From Thermaerobacter marianensis (GTDB taxonomy: Bacteria > Bacillota > Sulfobacillia > DYIH01 > DYIG01), in assembly GCA_020723725.1 (NCBI GenBank), contig DYIG01000038.1, positions 1 through 7,521 of the forward strand: DNA of 7,521 nt, in the 5' to 3' direction. The position numbers and the translations under genes are program-made. Of this stretch, positions 1 through 5,145 are shown one piece after another (the first letter of the stretch is position 1; every line of letters begins with the position of its first letter). The notes under the pieces were generated by a model that worked only from the letters and a program-made list of their open reading frames with translations, did not search any database and was not told the DNA's origin.

Positions 1-102
1 CTGGGGCTGGAGGTGTCCTTCGGCACCGAGGAGGTGGACGGCGGCCAGGTGCAGGTGCTAACGATAAAGGAGAAAAGCTCGACGGACGAAGCAAGGCGGT
101 AG
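1..102 (+). CDS. C-terminal fragment of an unidentified protein (5' end outside window)
   Basis: Frame 1 is open from the left edge to a TAG at 100-102 and gives 33 residues, starting LGLEVSFGTEEV and ending STDEARR. Third positions are mostly G or C (ctg, ggg, gag, gtg, tcc, ttc, ggc, acc), which is how the clearly coding genes here look, so I take it as the real end of a gene. The fragment holds a short hydrophobic/charged segment and a basic tail, with no motif I recognise, so no function is given. It runs towards the minus-strand tRNA pair, and the two units converge on the terminator region at 172-199. Confidence 0.6.
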   Translation: MGLEVSFGTEEVDGGQVQVLTIKEKSSTDEARR

Positions 103-171
103 CCGGGCAGGAGAGTCTCCTCACACCAGTGGATACACCGAGACAGGCGTCAATTGGGCGTCAAAAGAACG

Positions 172-199
172 AAAAAGCCGCCTGTTCGTCGGCGGCCTT
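172..199 (-). terminator. Rho-independent terminator of the tRNA-Ser(GCU)/tRNA-Arg(ACG) unit
   Basis: Read on the minus strand, GCCGCC (196-191) pairs with GGCGGC (182-177) around the 8-base loop GACGAACA, and a run of five T follows (176-172). Flanking A-T and G-T pairs can lengthen the stem. It sits about 35 bases past the CCA end of tRNA-Arg, as expected for the end of that transcript. On the plus strand the hairpin lacks a T-run, so it is a poor terminator for the gene ending at 102. That gene may instead use the weak 4-bp hairpin at 210-221 that precedes TTTTT at 227-231. Confidence 0.8.
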
Positions 200-234
200 G
201 AATCGTGAAAGCCTTGCGGCTCTAGATTTTTAGG

Positions 235-311
235 TGGTGCGCCCTGCAGGATTTGAACCCACGACCTACTGATCCGTAGTCAGTCGCTCTAATCCGCTGA
301 GCTAAGGGCGC
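235..311 (-). tRNA. tRNA-Arg, anticodon ACG
   Basis: The minus strand folds as a complete cloverleaf. The 7-bp acceptor is GCGCCCT with AGGGCGC, the discriminator is A, and CCA is encoded (237-235). The D stem is GCTC/GAGC. The anticodon stem is ACTGA/TCAGT around the loop CTACGGA, giving anticodon ACG, which reads CGN arginine codons after A34-to-inosine editing. The T arm is GTGGG-TTCAAAT-CCTGC and contains two adjacent wobble pairs (U·G and G·U), so it is weaker than usual. It is the second gene of the unit, 6 bases after tRNA-Ser(GCU). Confidence 0.97.
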
Positions 312-317
312 ACATTA

Positions 318-415
318 TGGCGGAGAGGGAGGGATTCGAACCCTCGCGCAGAGGTTTGATCCTCCGCCTACAGGTTTAGCAAACCCGCCCCTTCGGCCGA
401 CTTGGGTACCTCTCC
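318..415 (-). tRNA. tRNA-Ser, anticodon GCU
   Basis: The minus strand gives a class II tRNA. The acceptor is GGAGAGG with CCTCTCC, the discriminator is G (usual for serine), and CCA is encoded at 320-318. The anticodon stem CGGGT/ACCTG holds the loop TTGCTAA, so the anticodon is GCU and it reads AGC/AGU. The long variable arm lies between the anticodon stem and the T arm GAGGG-TTCGAAT-CCCTC. This long arm is the main identity element for seryl-tRNA synthetase, whose gene is about 1.2 kb away on the same strand. It is the first gene of the two-tRNA unit. Confidence 0.97.
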
Positions 416-475
416 GTCCGATCGAGATACTACTAAAAAGAGGCTGCACTTATTATGCGCTACAACGCGCATATT

Positions 476-504
476 AGGATAACATGCGCCTTAACCGTTT
501 ACAA
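476..504 (-). promoter_or_regulatory. Probable sigma-A promoter of the tRNA-Ser(GCU)/tRNA-Arg unit
   Basis: On the minus strand, TTGTAA (504-499) is followed after 17 bases by TATCCT (481-476). TGT comes just before it, giving the TGN extension of an extended -10 element. Transcription would start near 469, about 54 bases before the mature 5' end of tRNA-Ser. A 7-bp inverted repeat (454-460 with 467-473, TATGCGC/GCGCATA) overlaps the predicted start site. The call is by consensus match only. Confidence 0.5.
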
Positions 505-550
505 GATGATAACTATTTAAATTCAATCCAAATAACCCTTTAAAGTTTTG

Positions 551-578
551 TTTAGAAATGACCCTACATAAAGATAAG
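551..578 (+). promoter_or_regulatory. Weak candidate promoter for the yqhV-like gene
   Basis: TTTAGA (551-556) and GATAAG (573-578), spaced 16 bases, each match the sigma-A consensus at four of six positions. They lie in the AT-rich gap 420-628, about 50 bases before the start codon. I tried to read a sporulation sigma promoter (E, F, G or K type) here and found no convincing match. Apart from this and the divergent tRNA promoter I see nothing else in the gap. Confidence 0.25.
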
Positions 579-628
579 TGGCCCGTTGAGAATACCAATG
601 AAACGACCAATAGCCAAGGGGGCGCAAA

Positions 629-892
629 ATGAATTTTCTGGACCCTTACGTTCGAACTATGGTTATCCGATTGATCTCAGCAACTGTCGAGCTTACTGGC
701 GCACTGCTTATGGCCAGATTCAATAAGATTGACACAGCGGTTCGCATCAACGGTTTTCTGGGCTTGGTTGGTCCGCTCGTCCTCATCACAGCAACCGCTG
801 TCGGATTGGTCGGCCTGGCCAATAACATTCAATCATCAAAAATCCTTCTTGTCATCGTCGGGGTGCTGTTGATCCTCATTGGCACAAGATAG
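629..892 (+). CDS. yqhV: YqhV-like (DUF2619) small membrane protein
   Basis: This 87-residue protein resembles Bacillus YqhV as I remember it: an N-terminal RLISATVELTGALLM segment, a central NGFLGLVGPLVLITATAVGLVGL segment written here only in outline, and a final hydrophobic helix. Three membrane segments are visible at about residues 10-29, 41-63 and 70-86, with the first interrupted by a Glu (E21). There is no cleavable signal peptide. The start is supported by AAGGGGG at 616-622, six bases before ATG. Its biochemical role is unknown; in Bacillus the gene lies near the spoIIIA sporulation operon, which is not present here. It stands alone between two divergently oriented tRNA-Ser genes, and its DNA is less GC-rich than its neighbours. 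It could be transcribed into tRNA-Ser(UGA), since no terminator separates them. Confidence 0.75.
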   Translation: MNFLDPYVRTMVIRLISATVELTGALLMARFNKIDTAVRINGFLGLVGPLVLITATAVGLVGLANNIQSSKILLVIVGVLLILIGTR

Positions 893-914
893 CATTTTCG
901 CGCCACTTGCATAA

Positions 915-923
915 TGCTATACT
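915..923 (+). promoter_or_regulatory. Extended -10 promoter of tRNA-Ser(UGA)
   Basis: TGCTATACT is a TGN-extended -10 with a good TATACT hexamer. The matching -35 region (about 895-900, TTTTCG) is poor, as is common for extended -10 promoters. The predicted start near 930 leaves a leader of about 17 bases before the tRNA, and the promoter begins 22 bases after the yqhV-like stop codon. Confidence 0.55.
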
Positions 924-947
924 TTGATATTGGTCACTTATTTTTGC

Positions 948-1038
948 GGAGGGGTACCCAAGCGGTTGAAGGGGTCGGTCTTGAAAACCGAAAGGCGATG
1001 CAAGTCGCGCGTGGGTTCGAATCCCACCTCCTCCGCCA
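948..1038 (+). tRNA. tRNA-Ser, anticodon UGA
   Basis: This is a class II cloverleaf on the plus strand. The acceptor is GGAGGGG with CTCCTCC (one G-U pair), the discriminator is G at 1035, and CCA is encoded at 1036-1038. The anticodon stem TCGGT/ACCGA encloses CTTGAAA, so the anticodon is UGA and it reads UCN serine codons. A long variable arm precedes the T arm GTGGG-TTCGAAT-CCCAC. It shares GGTACCCAAG near its 5' end with tRNA-Ser(GCU) at 318-415, which is on the opposite strand. The CCA end is only six bases from the stop codon of the convergent membrane protein gene. Confidence 0.97.
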
Positions 1039-1044
1039 TTATAC

Positions 1045-1494
1045 CTACAGATGCAAAGCCCTCCCGCTGCTAGCAGCCGTTTTAGTTGCAACTACCATAA
1101 CCAGGGCGCTAACAATGGAAAGAACCATGGAGATCCCCCCGATGATAACCGGAACAGGCGATGTGCCAAGATACACTTCCATAAAAATTCCTATCGGCAT
1201 CAGCATACCGAGAACACCAAACCAGGAAGCCGCCCTTGCAGACTTCAGGGGGGACTTCATATGCATGAGAAGCAGACCGATGAGAATATTCAGCATGGCG
1301 AAAAGGTTTCCATGAACATGGGAGAGGCGCGCCTCAAAATGCTTCCCGCTTCCATAGGAAGCAACCCACTCCTCCTTACCCGGAGCGAAGTCACGCAGAT
1401 AGATCAAGATGAACCCATAAAGCATGAAACCCAGAAGGGCTGCAAGGCCAACGACGATGTTTTTCTTCCCCTCGGAACCAAAACCCATTCTCAT
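1045..1494 (-). CDS. Four-helix membrane protein of unknown function
   Basis: The 149-residue product has four hydrophobic segments at about residues 12-33, 60-78, 87-108 and 113-136, with no cleaved signal peptide apparent. Between segments 1 and 2 lies a histidine cluster (H52, H59, H61) in HFEARLSHVHGN, right at the start of the second helix. Size, helix count and a His-rich helix 2 start loosely recall small heme-binding membrane proteins of the styrene oxide isomerase type, but I cannot assign a family. The ribosome-binding site AAGGAGGG (1505-1498) is very strong. It lies 3 bases from the ATG at 1494 and 9 bases from a second in-frame ATG at 1488, so the true start is uncertain by two codons. 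It is a separate unit with its own promoter and a palindromic operator, which suggests inducible expression. It is convergent with tRNA-Ser(UGA). Confidence 0.8.
   Translation of the reverse strand: MRMGFGSEGKKNIVVGLAALLGFMLYGFILIYLRDFAPGKEEWVASYGSGKHFEARLSHVHGNLFAMLNILIGLLLMHMKSPLKSARAASWFGVLGMLMPIGIFMEVYLGTSPVPVIIGGISMVLSIVSALVMVVATKTAASSGRALHL
1066..1083 (+). terminator. Possible terminator of tRNA-Ser(UGA), inside the opposing gene
   Basis: GCTGCTAGCAGC (1066-1077) is a perfect 12-base palindrome that can fold as a 4-bp stem with a CTAG loop. It is followed by CG and TTTT (1080-1083). It is the only terminator-like element downstream of the tRNA, 28 bases past CCA, and it lies inside the last codons of the minus-strand gene. 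The stem and T-run are short, so the call is weak. Confidence 0.3.
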
Positions 1495-1526
1495 AAACCC
1501 TCCTTAAGTAACCTGATGATAATAAT

Positions 1527-1556
1527 ATATTAAGTGAGTACTTACTCACTTTTCAA
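1527..1556 (-). promoter_or_regulatory. Promoter of the four-helix membrane protein gene
   Basis: On the minus strand, TTGAAA (1556-1551) fits a -35 element at five of six positions. TAATAT (1532-1527) follows at 18 bases, or TTAATA (1533-1528) at 17. Transcription would begin near 1520, leaving a leader of about 25 bases that includes the strong ribosome-binding site. The palindrome at 1532-1551 fills the spacer. Confidence 0.6.
1532..1551. promoter_or_regulatory. Palindromic operator, probably for a TetR-type repressor
   Basis: AAGTGAGTA (1532-1540) and TACTCACTT (1543-1551) are perfect 9-bp inverted arms around a CT spacer. It lies between, and touches, the -35 and -10 elements of the membrane protein promoter, where a bound dimer would exclude RNA polymerase. 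Length, arm spacing and position match typical TetR-family operators. A different dimeric regulator such as a MarR or GntR protein is possible. No regulator gene lies in the window, so it would act in trans. Confidence 0.65.
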
Positions 1557-1607
1557 TAATAATATTCGCTTAAGGAGAAAAAGAAGTTTAGACCTATACA
1601 CGGCGGA

Positions 1608-2885
1608 TTAAATTGAAAGGATTTCCCTGCCGCCCATATACGGACGGAGGGTTTCCGGAATGGTAACCGAACCGTCCTCATTTTGGTAGTTTTCCAAAAG
1701 GGCGGCAAGGGTTCGACCGACAGCGAGACCGGAACCGTTGAGGGTGTGAACCAATTCAGCCTTTGCCCCTTGTTCACGCCTGAACTTGAGCCCGGCGCGC
1801 CGCGCCTGGAAATCCCCGAAGTTGCTGCACGAGGATATCTCCACGTACCTGCCGTAACTCGGCATCCATACCTCAAGGTCGAACTTGCGTGTGGCCGCAA
1901 AACCGAGGTCCCCGGTACAGATCTCCAGCACGCGGTAGGGCAAACCAAGCCTCTGAAGCACGGCTTCGGCATCGGCCATCAGCCGGTAAAGCGCGTCTTC
2001 CGAATCCTCGGGCAAAGTGAACCAGACCAGCTCCACCTTGTCAAACTGGTGCTGGCGTATCAGGCCGCGGGTATCCCGCCCGGCGGAACCCGCCTCCGAA
2101 CGGAAACAGGCGGTATAGGCGGCGTGTTTGATAGGCAGAACATGCCCATCCAGGATTTCATCACGGTAGAGGTTGGTTACGGGGACCTCGGCGGTGGGCA
2201 CCAGCCAGAGATCGTGGTCCTTCACGGAAAAAGCGTCCTCGGCGAACTTGGGTAACTGGCCGGTCCCGGTCATGCTGGCGCTGTTAACCAGGAATGGCGG
2301 CAGGATTTCAGTATACCCGTGCTTCCCTATATGAAGGTCCAGCATAAAATTGGTCAGGGCGCGCACCAACCTCGCGCCATCGTTACGAAATACGGTGAAG
2401 CGGGAACCGGTAACCTTCCCCGCCCTCTCGAAATCCAAGAGGTCCAGCGCCGTGCCAATATCCCAATGGGCCTTGGGCTCGAAGCCAAATTCCCTCGGTT
2501 CACCGTGTCGACGCACCTCCCTGTTTCCCGATTCGTCTTCACCATATGGAACATCGGGGGCCGGGAGGTTGGGCAGGCCTATAATGAGCCCTTCAATCTC
2601 GGTCTCATAACCCTTAACCGCCTGGTCCAGTTCCTTGATGCGGCTGGATACGGCGCCCATTTCCTCGATAAGTTCCGAAGCATCAGCCCCGGAGCGTTTC
2701 CTTTTGCCTATCTCTTCGGAAACCTGGTTCCTCCGGGCCTTCAGGCTCTCCACTTCCTGCAGGGCCGCCCTCCAGTGAGAGTCCATTTCAAGGATGGCAT
2801 CCAGTGCGGATGTATCTACATTCTTCTTCCGGAGCCCTTCCCGAACCAGTTCCGGTTGTTGCCTGATCAGCCTGAGGTCGAGCAT
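1608..2885 (-). CDS. serS: Seryl-tRNA synthetase
   Basis: Cytoplasmic class II aminoacyl-tRNA synthetase that activates serine with ATP and charges tRNA-Ser (and tRNA-Sec where present). At 425 residues it is full length. Residues about 1-105 form the N-terminal helical arm, a long coiled coil rich in Glu, Lys and Arg that grips the long variable arm of tRNA-Ser. The catalytic core follows: motif 1 around 180-200, the TAEVPVTNLY stretch (231-240), motif 2 with FRSEAGSAGRDTRG (261-274) and RQHQFDKVELV, and motif 3 with GLAVGRTLAALLENYQ (386-401). It ends with TIPETLRPYMGG. ATG is preceded by GGAGG at 2893-2889 and a second at 2900-2896. The start lies inside the 3' end of mtnA (19-base overlap), which implies translational coupling and leaves no room for a T-box leader. 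I see no intrinsic terminator after the stop. Two tRNA-Ser genes lie within 2.6 kb. Confidence 0.97.
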   Translation of the reverse strand: MLDLRLIRQQPELVREGLRKKNVDTSALDAILEMDSHWRAALQEVESLKARRNQVSEEIGKRKRSGADASELIEEMGAVSSRIKELDQAVKGYETEIEGLIIGLPNLPAPDVPYGEDESGNREVRRHGEPREFGFEPKAHWDIGTALDLLDFERAGKVTGSRFTVFRNDGARLVRALTNFMLDLHIGKHGYTEILPPFLVNSASMTGTGQLPKFAEDAFSVKDHDLWLVPTAEVPVTNLYRDEILDGHVLPIKHAAYTACFRSEAGSAGRDTRGLIRQHQFDKVELVWFTLPEDSEDALYRLMADAEAVLQRLGLPYRVLEICTGDLGFAATRKFDLEVWMPSYGRYVEISSCSNFGDFQARRAGLKFRREQGAKAELVHTLNGSGLAVGRTLAALLENYQNEDGSVTIPETLRPYMGGREILSI

Positions 2886-3958
2886 TGCCCTCCACCCTCC
2901 GCGAGTTTCTTGAGGCTAACCGCCAGAGGCTGGTAAGCTATGCCCCTGTCGGTGATAATCCCGGAAATGTAACGCGCCGGAGTGATGTCAAATGCAGGAT
3001 TGGCCACCCCCACACGGTCGGGCGCCCAGCGAAGATCCCCCCATCCCAGAACCTCCCCGGGGTCACGCTCCTCAATTACAATCTCATCTCCGGACTCAAG
3101 ACTCAAATCCACCGTAGACCAGGGTGCTGCCACATAAAACGGTATCCCATGTTCCTTAGACAGGACCGCCAGCGAGTACGTCCCGATTTTGTTGGCAACA
3201 TCGCCATTGGAACAGATGCGATCGGCCCCTACGACAACTAAATTGACCTCGCCACGCATCATGAAATAACCTGCCATATTATCCGTGATCAGGGTTGCGG
3301 GGATATCCTCCTGAACGAGTTCCCATGCCGTCAGGCGAGCGCCCTGGAGGAAGGGCCGCGTCTCGTCCACCAACACGCGTATCCCCTTCCCCTGCTCATG
3401 CGCCGCCCTGATAACGCCGAGCGCCGTGCCATACCCCCCTGTGGCCAGAGCCCCCGCGTTGCAGTGTGTCAGCACCGTGTCCCCGTCATTGATGAGGGAC
3501 GCCCCGTAGGAGCCTATTCGATGGTTCATCTCCACATCTTCACGGTGAATGAGCTGGGCCTCCTCACTGAGGGCCCTGACCAGATCAGCGACGCCAAAAC
3601 CCTTATCGGCCAGGGACCTGGCACGGGCCATTAGCCTTTCCACCGCCCAGGACAGATTTACAGCCGTTGGCCGGGTGGCCTTCAAACGGCGGCCAGCCTC
3701 GGCAAGTAAACTAACAACCCTGTGCGGGTCCACTTCACCCGCATCCAACGCCCGCTGGCCGGCCAGGTACAGACCGTAAGCAGCAGTGATGCCGATGGCA
3801 GGCGCCCCGCGGACCACCATGGACTGAATCGCCCCGGCTACCTCCTCAACCGTGCGACAGTCTACGTACTCCACCCTGAGGGGGAGAACACGCTGATCAA
3901 GCAGGCGCAACCCGCCGGATGAGAACTCTATGGCGTTGACGTTTGAATGTTTGCTCAT
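2867..3958 (-). CDS. mtnA: S-methyl-5-thioribose-1-phosphate isomerase (aldose-ketose type)
   Basis: Converts 5-methylthioribose 1-phosphate to 5-methylthioribulose 1-phosphate; homologues also act on 5-deoxyribose 1-phosphate. It belongs to the eIF2B-related MtnA family and has the usual length. Numbering from the GTG at 3961, visible motifs are RGAPAIGITAAYGL (51-64), THCNAGALATGGYGTA (165-180) with catalytic Cys167, DETRPFLQGARLTAWEL (199-215), ITDNMAG (225-231) and GADRICSNGDVANKIGTY (245-262). Asp247 in GADR corresponds to the catalytic Asp of the Bacillus enzyme. I prefer ATG at 3958, six bases after GGGGAG and overlapping the aldolase stop by one base (TGATG). The GTG at 3961, overlapping by four bases, is the alternative. 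The adjoining class II aldolase suggests the two act in sequence on the same substrate. Confidence 0.95.
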   Translation of the reverse strand: MSKHSNVNAIEFSSGGLRLLDQRVLPLRVEYVDCRTVEEVAGAIQSMVVRGAPAIGITAAYGLYLAGQRALDAGEVDPHRVVSLLAEAGRRLKATRPTAVNLSWAVERLMARARSLADKGFGVADLVRALSEEAQLIHREDVEMNHRIGSYGASLINDGDTVLTHCNAGALATGGYGTALGVIRAAHEQGKGIRVLVDETRPFLQGARLTAWELVQEDIPATLITDNMAGYFMMRGEVNLVVVGADRICSNGDVANKIGTYSLAVLSKEHGIPFYVAAPWSTVDLSLESGDEIVIEERDPGEVLGWGDLRWAPDRVGVANPAFDITPARYISGIITDRGIAYQPLAVSLKKLAEGGGQCSTSG

Positions 3959-4527
3959 CACCGGCTCCCCGCCCCCTTGATGAGACGAACCAGGAGGCAG
4001 ACACGGGCGGTTTCCTCAGTCAGTTCCGCCTGTTGAAAAGCCTCCTGCAGGTCTGCCGCCCAGGATATAACCCCATGGCGCTCCAACAACGCCGCCTTGT
4101 ATGCAGGACAGAAAGAAGCCACCGCCCGGCCAAGCTCCACACTCCCGGGCGGGGCATAGGGCACCAGGGGCACCTCCCCAAGGAGCATCTCCGACTCCGT
4201 GGTAATAACGGGCAATCCCTCCCCGGCAACCGCGAACGCAGTCGCCATTGGTGAATGCGTATGGACTACAGCCTTTACAGCGGGGTTGGCCCGATAGATC
4301 TCCAGGTGCATCGGCAGTTCAGACGAGGGTTTGCCCACACCCAGAACGGCGCCCTGCATATCCGTCAATACGATATCGCTCGGTTCTATGTCAGCCAGTG
4401 CGGAACCGGTCCGGGTGATGTATACAGTTTCACCGTCACGAACGCTCACGTTGCCGGCTACCGATGTGACCATTCCACGTTCATATAAGCGGCGGCAAAC
4501 ACGGGCAATGGCTTCCTGCGGGCTCAT
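3958..4527 (-). CDS. Class II aldolase/adducin family protein, likely 5-(methylthio)ribulose/5-deoxyribulose 1-phosphate aldolase
   Basis: This 189-residue cytoplasmic, zinc-dependent protein is of the fuculose-1-phosphate aldolase family. The phosphate-binding GNVSVR (25-30) and KPSSE (66-70) are present, with Glu70 in the position of the catalytic base. The zinc ligands are His89 and His91 in HTHS and His151 in ERHGV. Lying directly before mtnA, it probably cleaves the MtnA product to dihydroxyacetone phosphate plus a (methylthio)acetaldehyde or acetaldehyde, as in the DHAP shunt. The main alternative is MtnB dehydratase, a related fold in the methionine salvage pathway, but no mtnC/X/W/D genes accompany it here. 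Ribulose-phosphate epimerase (AraD) is less likely. ATG at 4527 lies 11 bases after pdxT, with AGGTGA over the pdxT stop as a modest ribosome-binding site. Confidence 0.85.
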   Translation of the reverse strand: MSPQEAIARVCRRLYERGMVTSVAGNVSVRDGETVYITRTGSALADIEPSDIVLTDMQGAVLGVGKPSSELPMHLEIYRANPAVKAVVHTHSPMATAFAVAGEGLPVITTESEMLLGEVPLVPYAPPGSVELGRAVASFCPAYKAALLERHGVISWAADLQEAFQQAELTEETARVCLLVRLIKGAGSR

Positions 4528-4538
4528 GGCGTAATCAC

Positions 4539-5138
4539 CTACGCCAGCACCTCCTCAAGGAAGTAACGGTGAATCCTGGTGTCCGAGGTGAGTTCCGGGT
4601 GGAAGGCCGCCGCCAGGAAGCGGCCCTGGCGGGCCAGGACCACTTTCTCCTCAACCCTGCCCAGGACGGCAACACCAGGTCCCACGGCTTCAATCTGCGG
4701 CGCGCGGATGAAGACCGCCCTGAACGGGCTGCCATTGTAGGCCTCACCCATAGCGGATATGTCCAGGTCGGCTTCAAAGCTATCCACCTGACGGCCGAAG
4801 GCGTTTCTCCTTACGACCATATCGATTAGTCCAAGAACGGGCTGGGGCCGACCTTCAAGGCTGGTTCCGCCTTTCAATTCCCGGGCGAGGAGAACGAGGC
4901 CAGCGCAGGTGCCGAATAAACCCATACCACCAGCCACCCGTTCCTTTATGGCATTCAGAAAGCCATAGGCATCCATCAGCTTTCCTATGGCCGTACTCTC
5001 GCCACCGGGAACCACGAGCCCCCTGAGGCCACCCATCTGTTCTGGCTTACGGATTTCAGAGACCTCCGCGCCGCACTGGCGCAACATTACGGCATGCTCC
5101 CGAAAATCCCCCTGTAACGCCAGGACCCCGATCTTCAC
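4539..5138 (-). CDS. pdxT: Pyridoxal 5'-phosphate synthase, glutaminase subunit PdxT
   Basis: Class I glutamine amidotransferase of 199 residues that hydrolyses glutamine and channels ammonia to PdxS; the two form a 12+12 complex in the cytoplasm. The N-terminus IGVLALQGDFREH (3-15) is typical. PGGEST (44-49) forms part of the oxyanion region. The catalytic triad is Cys78 in FGTCAGLVLLA, with His180 and Glu182 in FHPEL. The SFEADL (120-125) and FIRAP (143-147) segments typical of PdxT are intact. Translation starts at a GTG (5138-5136), with GGTGA lying over the pdxS stop seven bases upstream, so it is probably coupled to pdxS. The gap to pdxS is seven bases. Confidence 0.97.
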   Translation of the reverse strand: MKIGVLALQGDFREHAVMLRQCGAEVSEIRKPEQMGGLRGLVVPGGESTAIGKLMDAYGFLNAIKERVAGGMGLFGTCAGLVLLARELKGGTSLEGRPQPVLGLIDMVVRRNAFGRQVDSFEADLDISAMGEAYNGSPFRAVFIRAPQIEAVGPGVAVLGRVEEKVVLARQGRFLAAAFHPELTSDTRIHRYFLEEVLA

Positions 5139-5145
5139 CGGCAGT

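Larger units (their letters stand above)
1500..1577 (-). repeat. Inverted repeat able to mask the membrane protein ribosome-binding site
   Basis: On the minus strand CTCCTTAAG (1577-1569) is the exact reverse complement of CTTAAGGAG (1508-1500), which contains the ribosome-binding site of the gene starting at 1494. The upstream arm lies before that gene's predicted start site, so only readthrough RNA from serS would contain both arms. The operator arms at 1532-1551 could form an inner hairpin that brings them together. The pairing is seen in the sequence; the effect on translation is inferred. Confidence 0.4.

Noticed and set aside
110..120. GGAGA-G-TCTCC inverted repeat after the first stop codon
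   Set aside because: A one-base centre cannot form a hairpin and no T-run follows, so it is not a terminator for the gene ending at 102.
146..164. Direct repeat GGCGTCAA (146-153 and 157-164)
   Set aside because: Only eight bases, two copies, with no gene start nearby to give it meaning.
176..221. Alternative pairing AGCCGC (176-181) with GCGGCT (216-221), suggesting a two-way or switching terminator
   Set aside because: It competes with the stronger 6-bp hairpin and T-run at 172-199, and the plus-strand version has a long loop and a displaced T-run. Nothing suggests a ligand or switch.
907..923. TTGCAT (907-912) as -35 for TATACT (918-923)
   Set aside because: The spacing is only five bases. 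The TGN extension explains the promoter better.
914..1315. Plus-strand open frame running through tRNA-Ser(UGA)
   Set aside because: It translates the tRNA itself and then the antisense of the membrane protein gene.
1683..2255. Plus-strand open frame of 190 codons, and others opposite serS, mtnA, pdxT and gyrA
   Set aside because: They lie opposite clearly recognised genes, have no recognisable protein motifs and lack convincing ribosome-binding sites; they are antisense shadows of GC-rich coding DNA.
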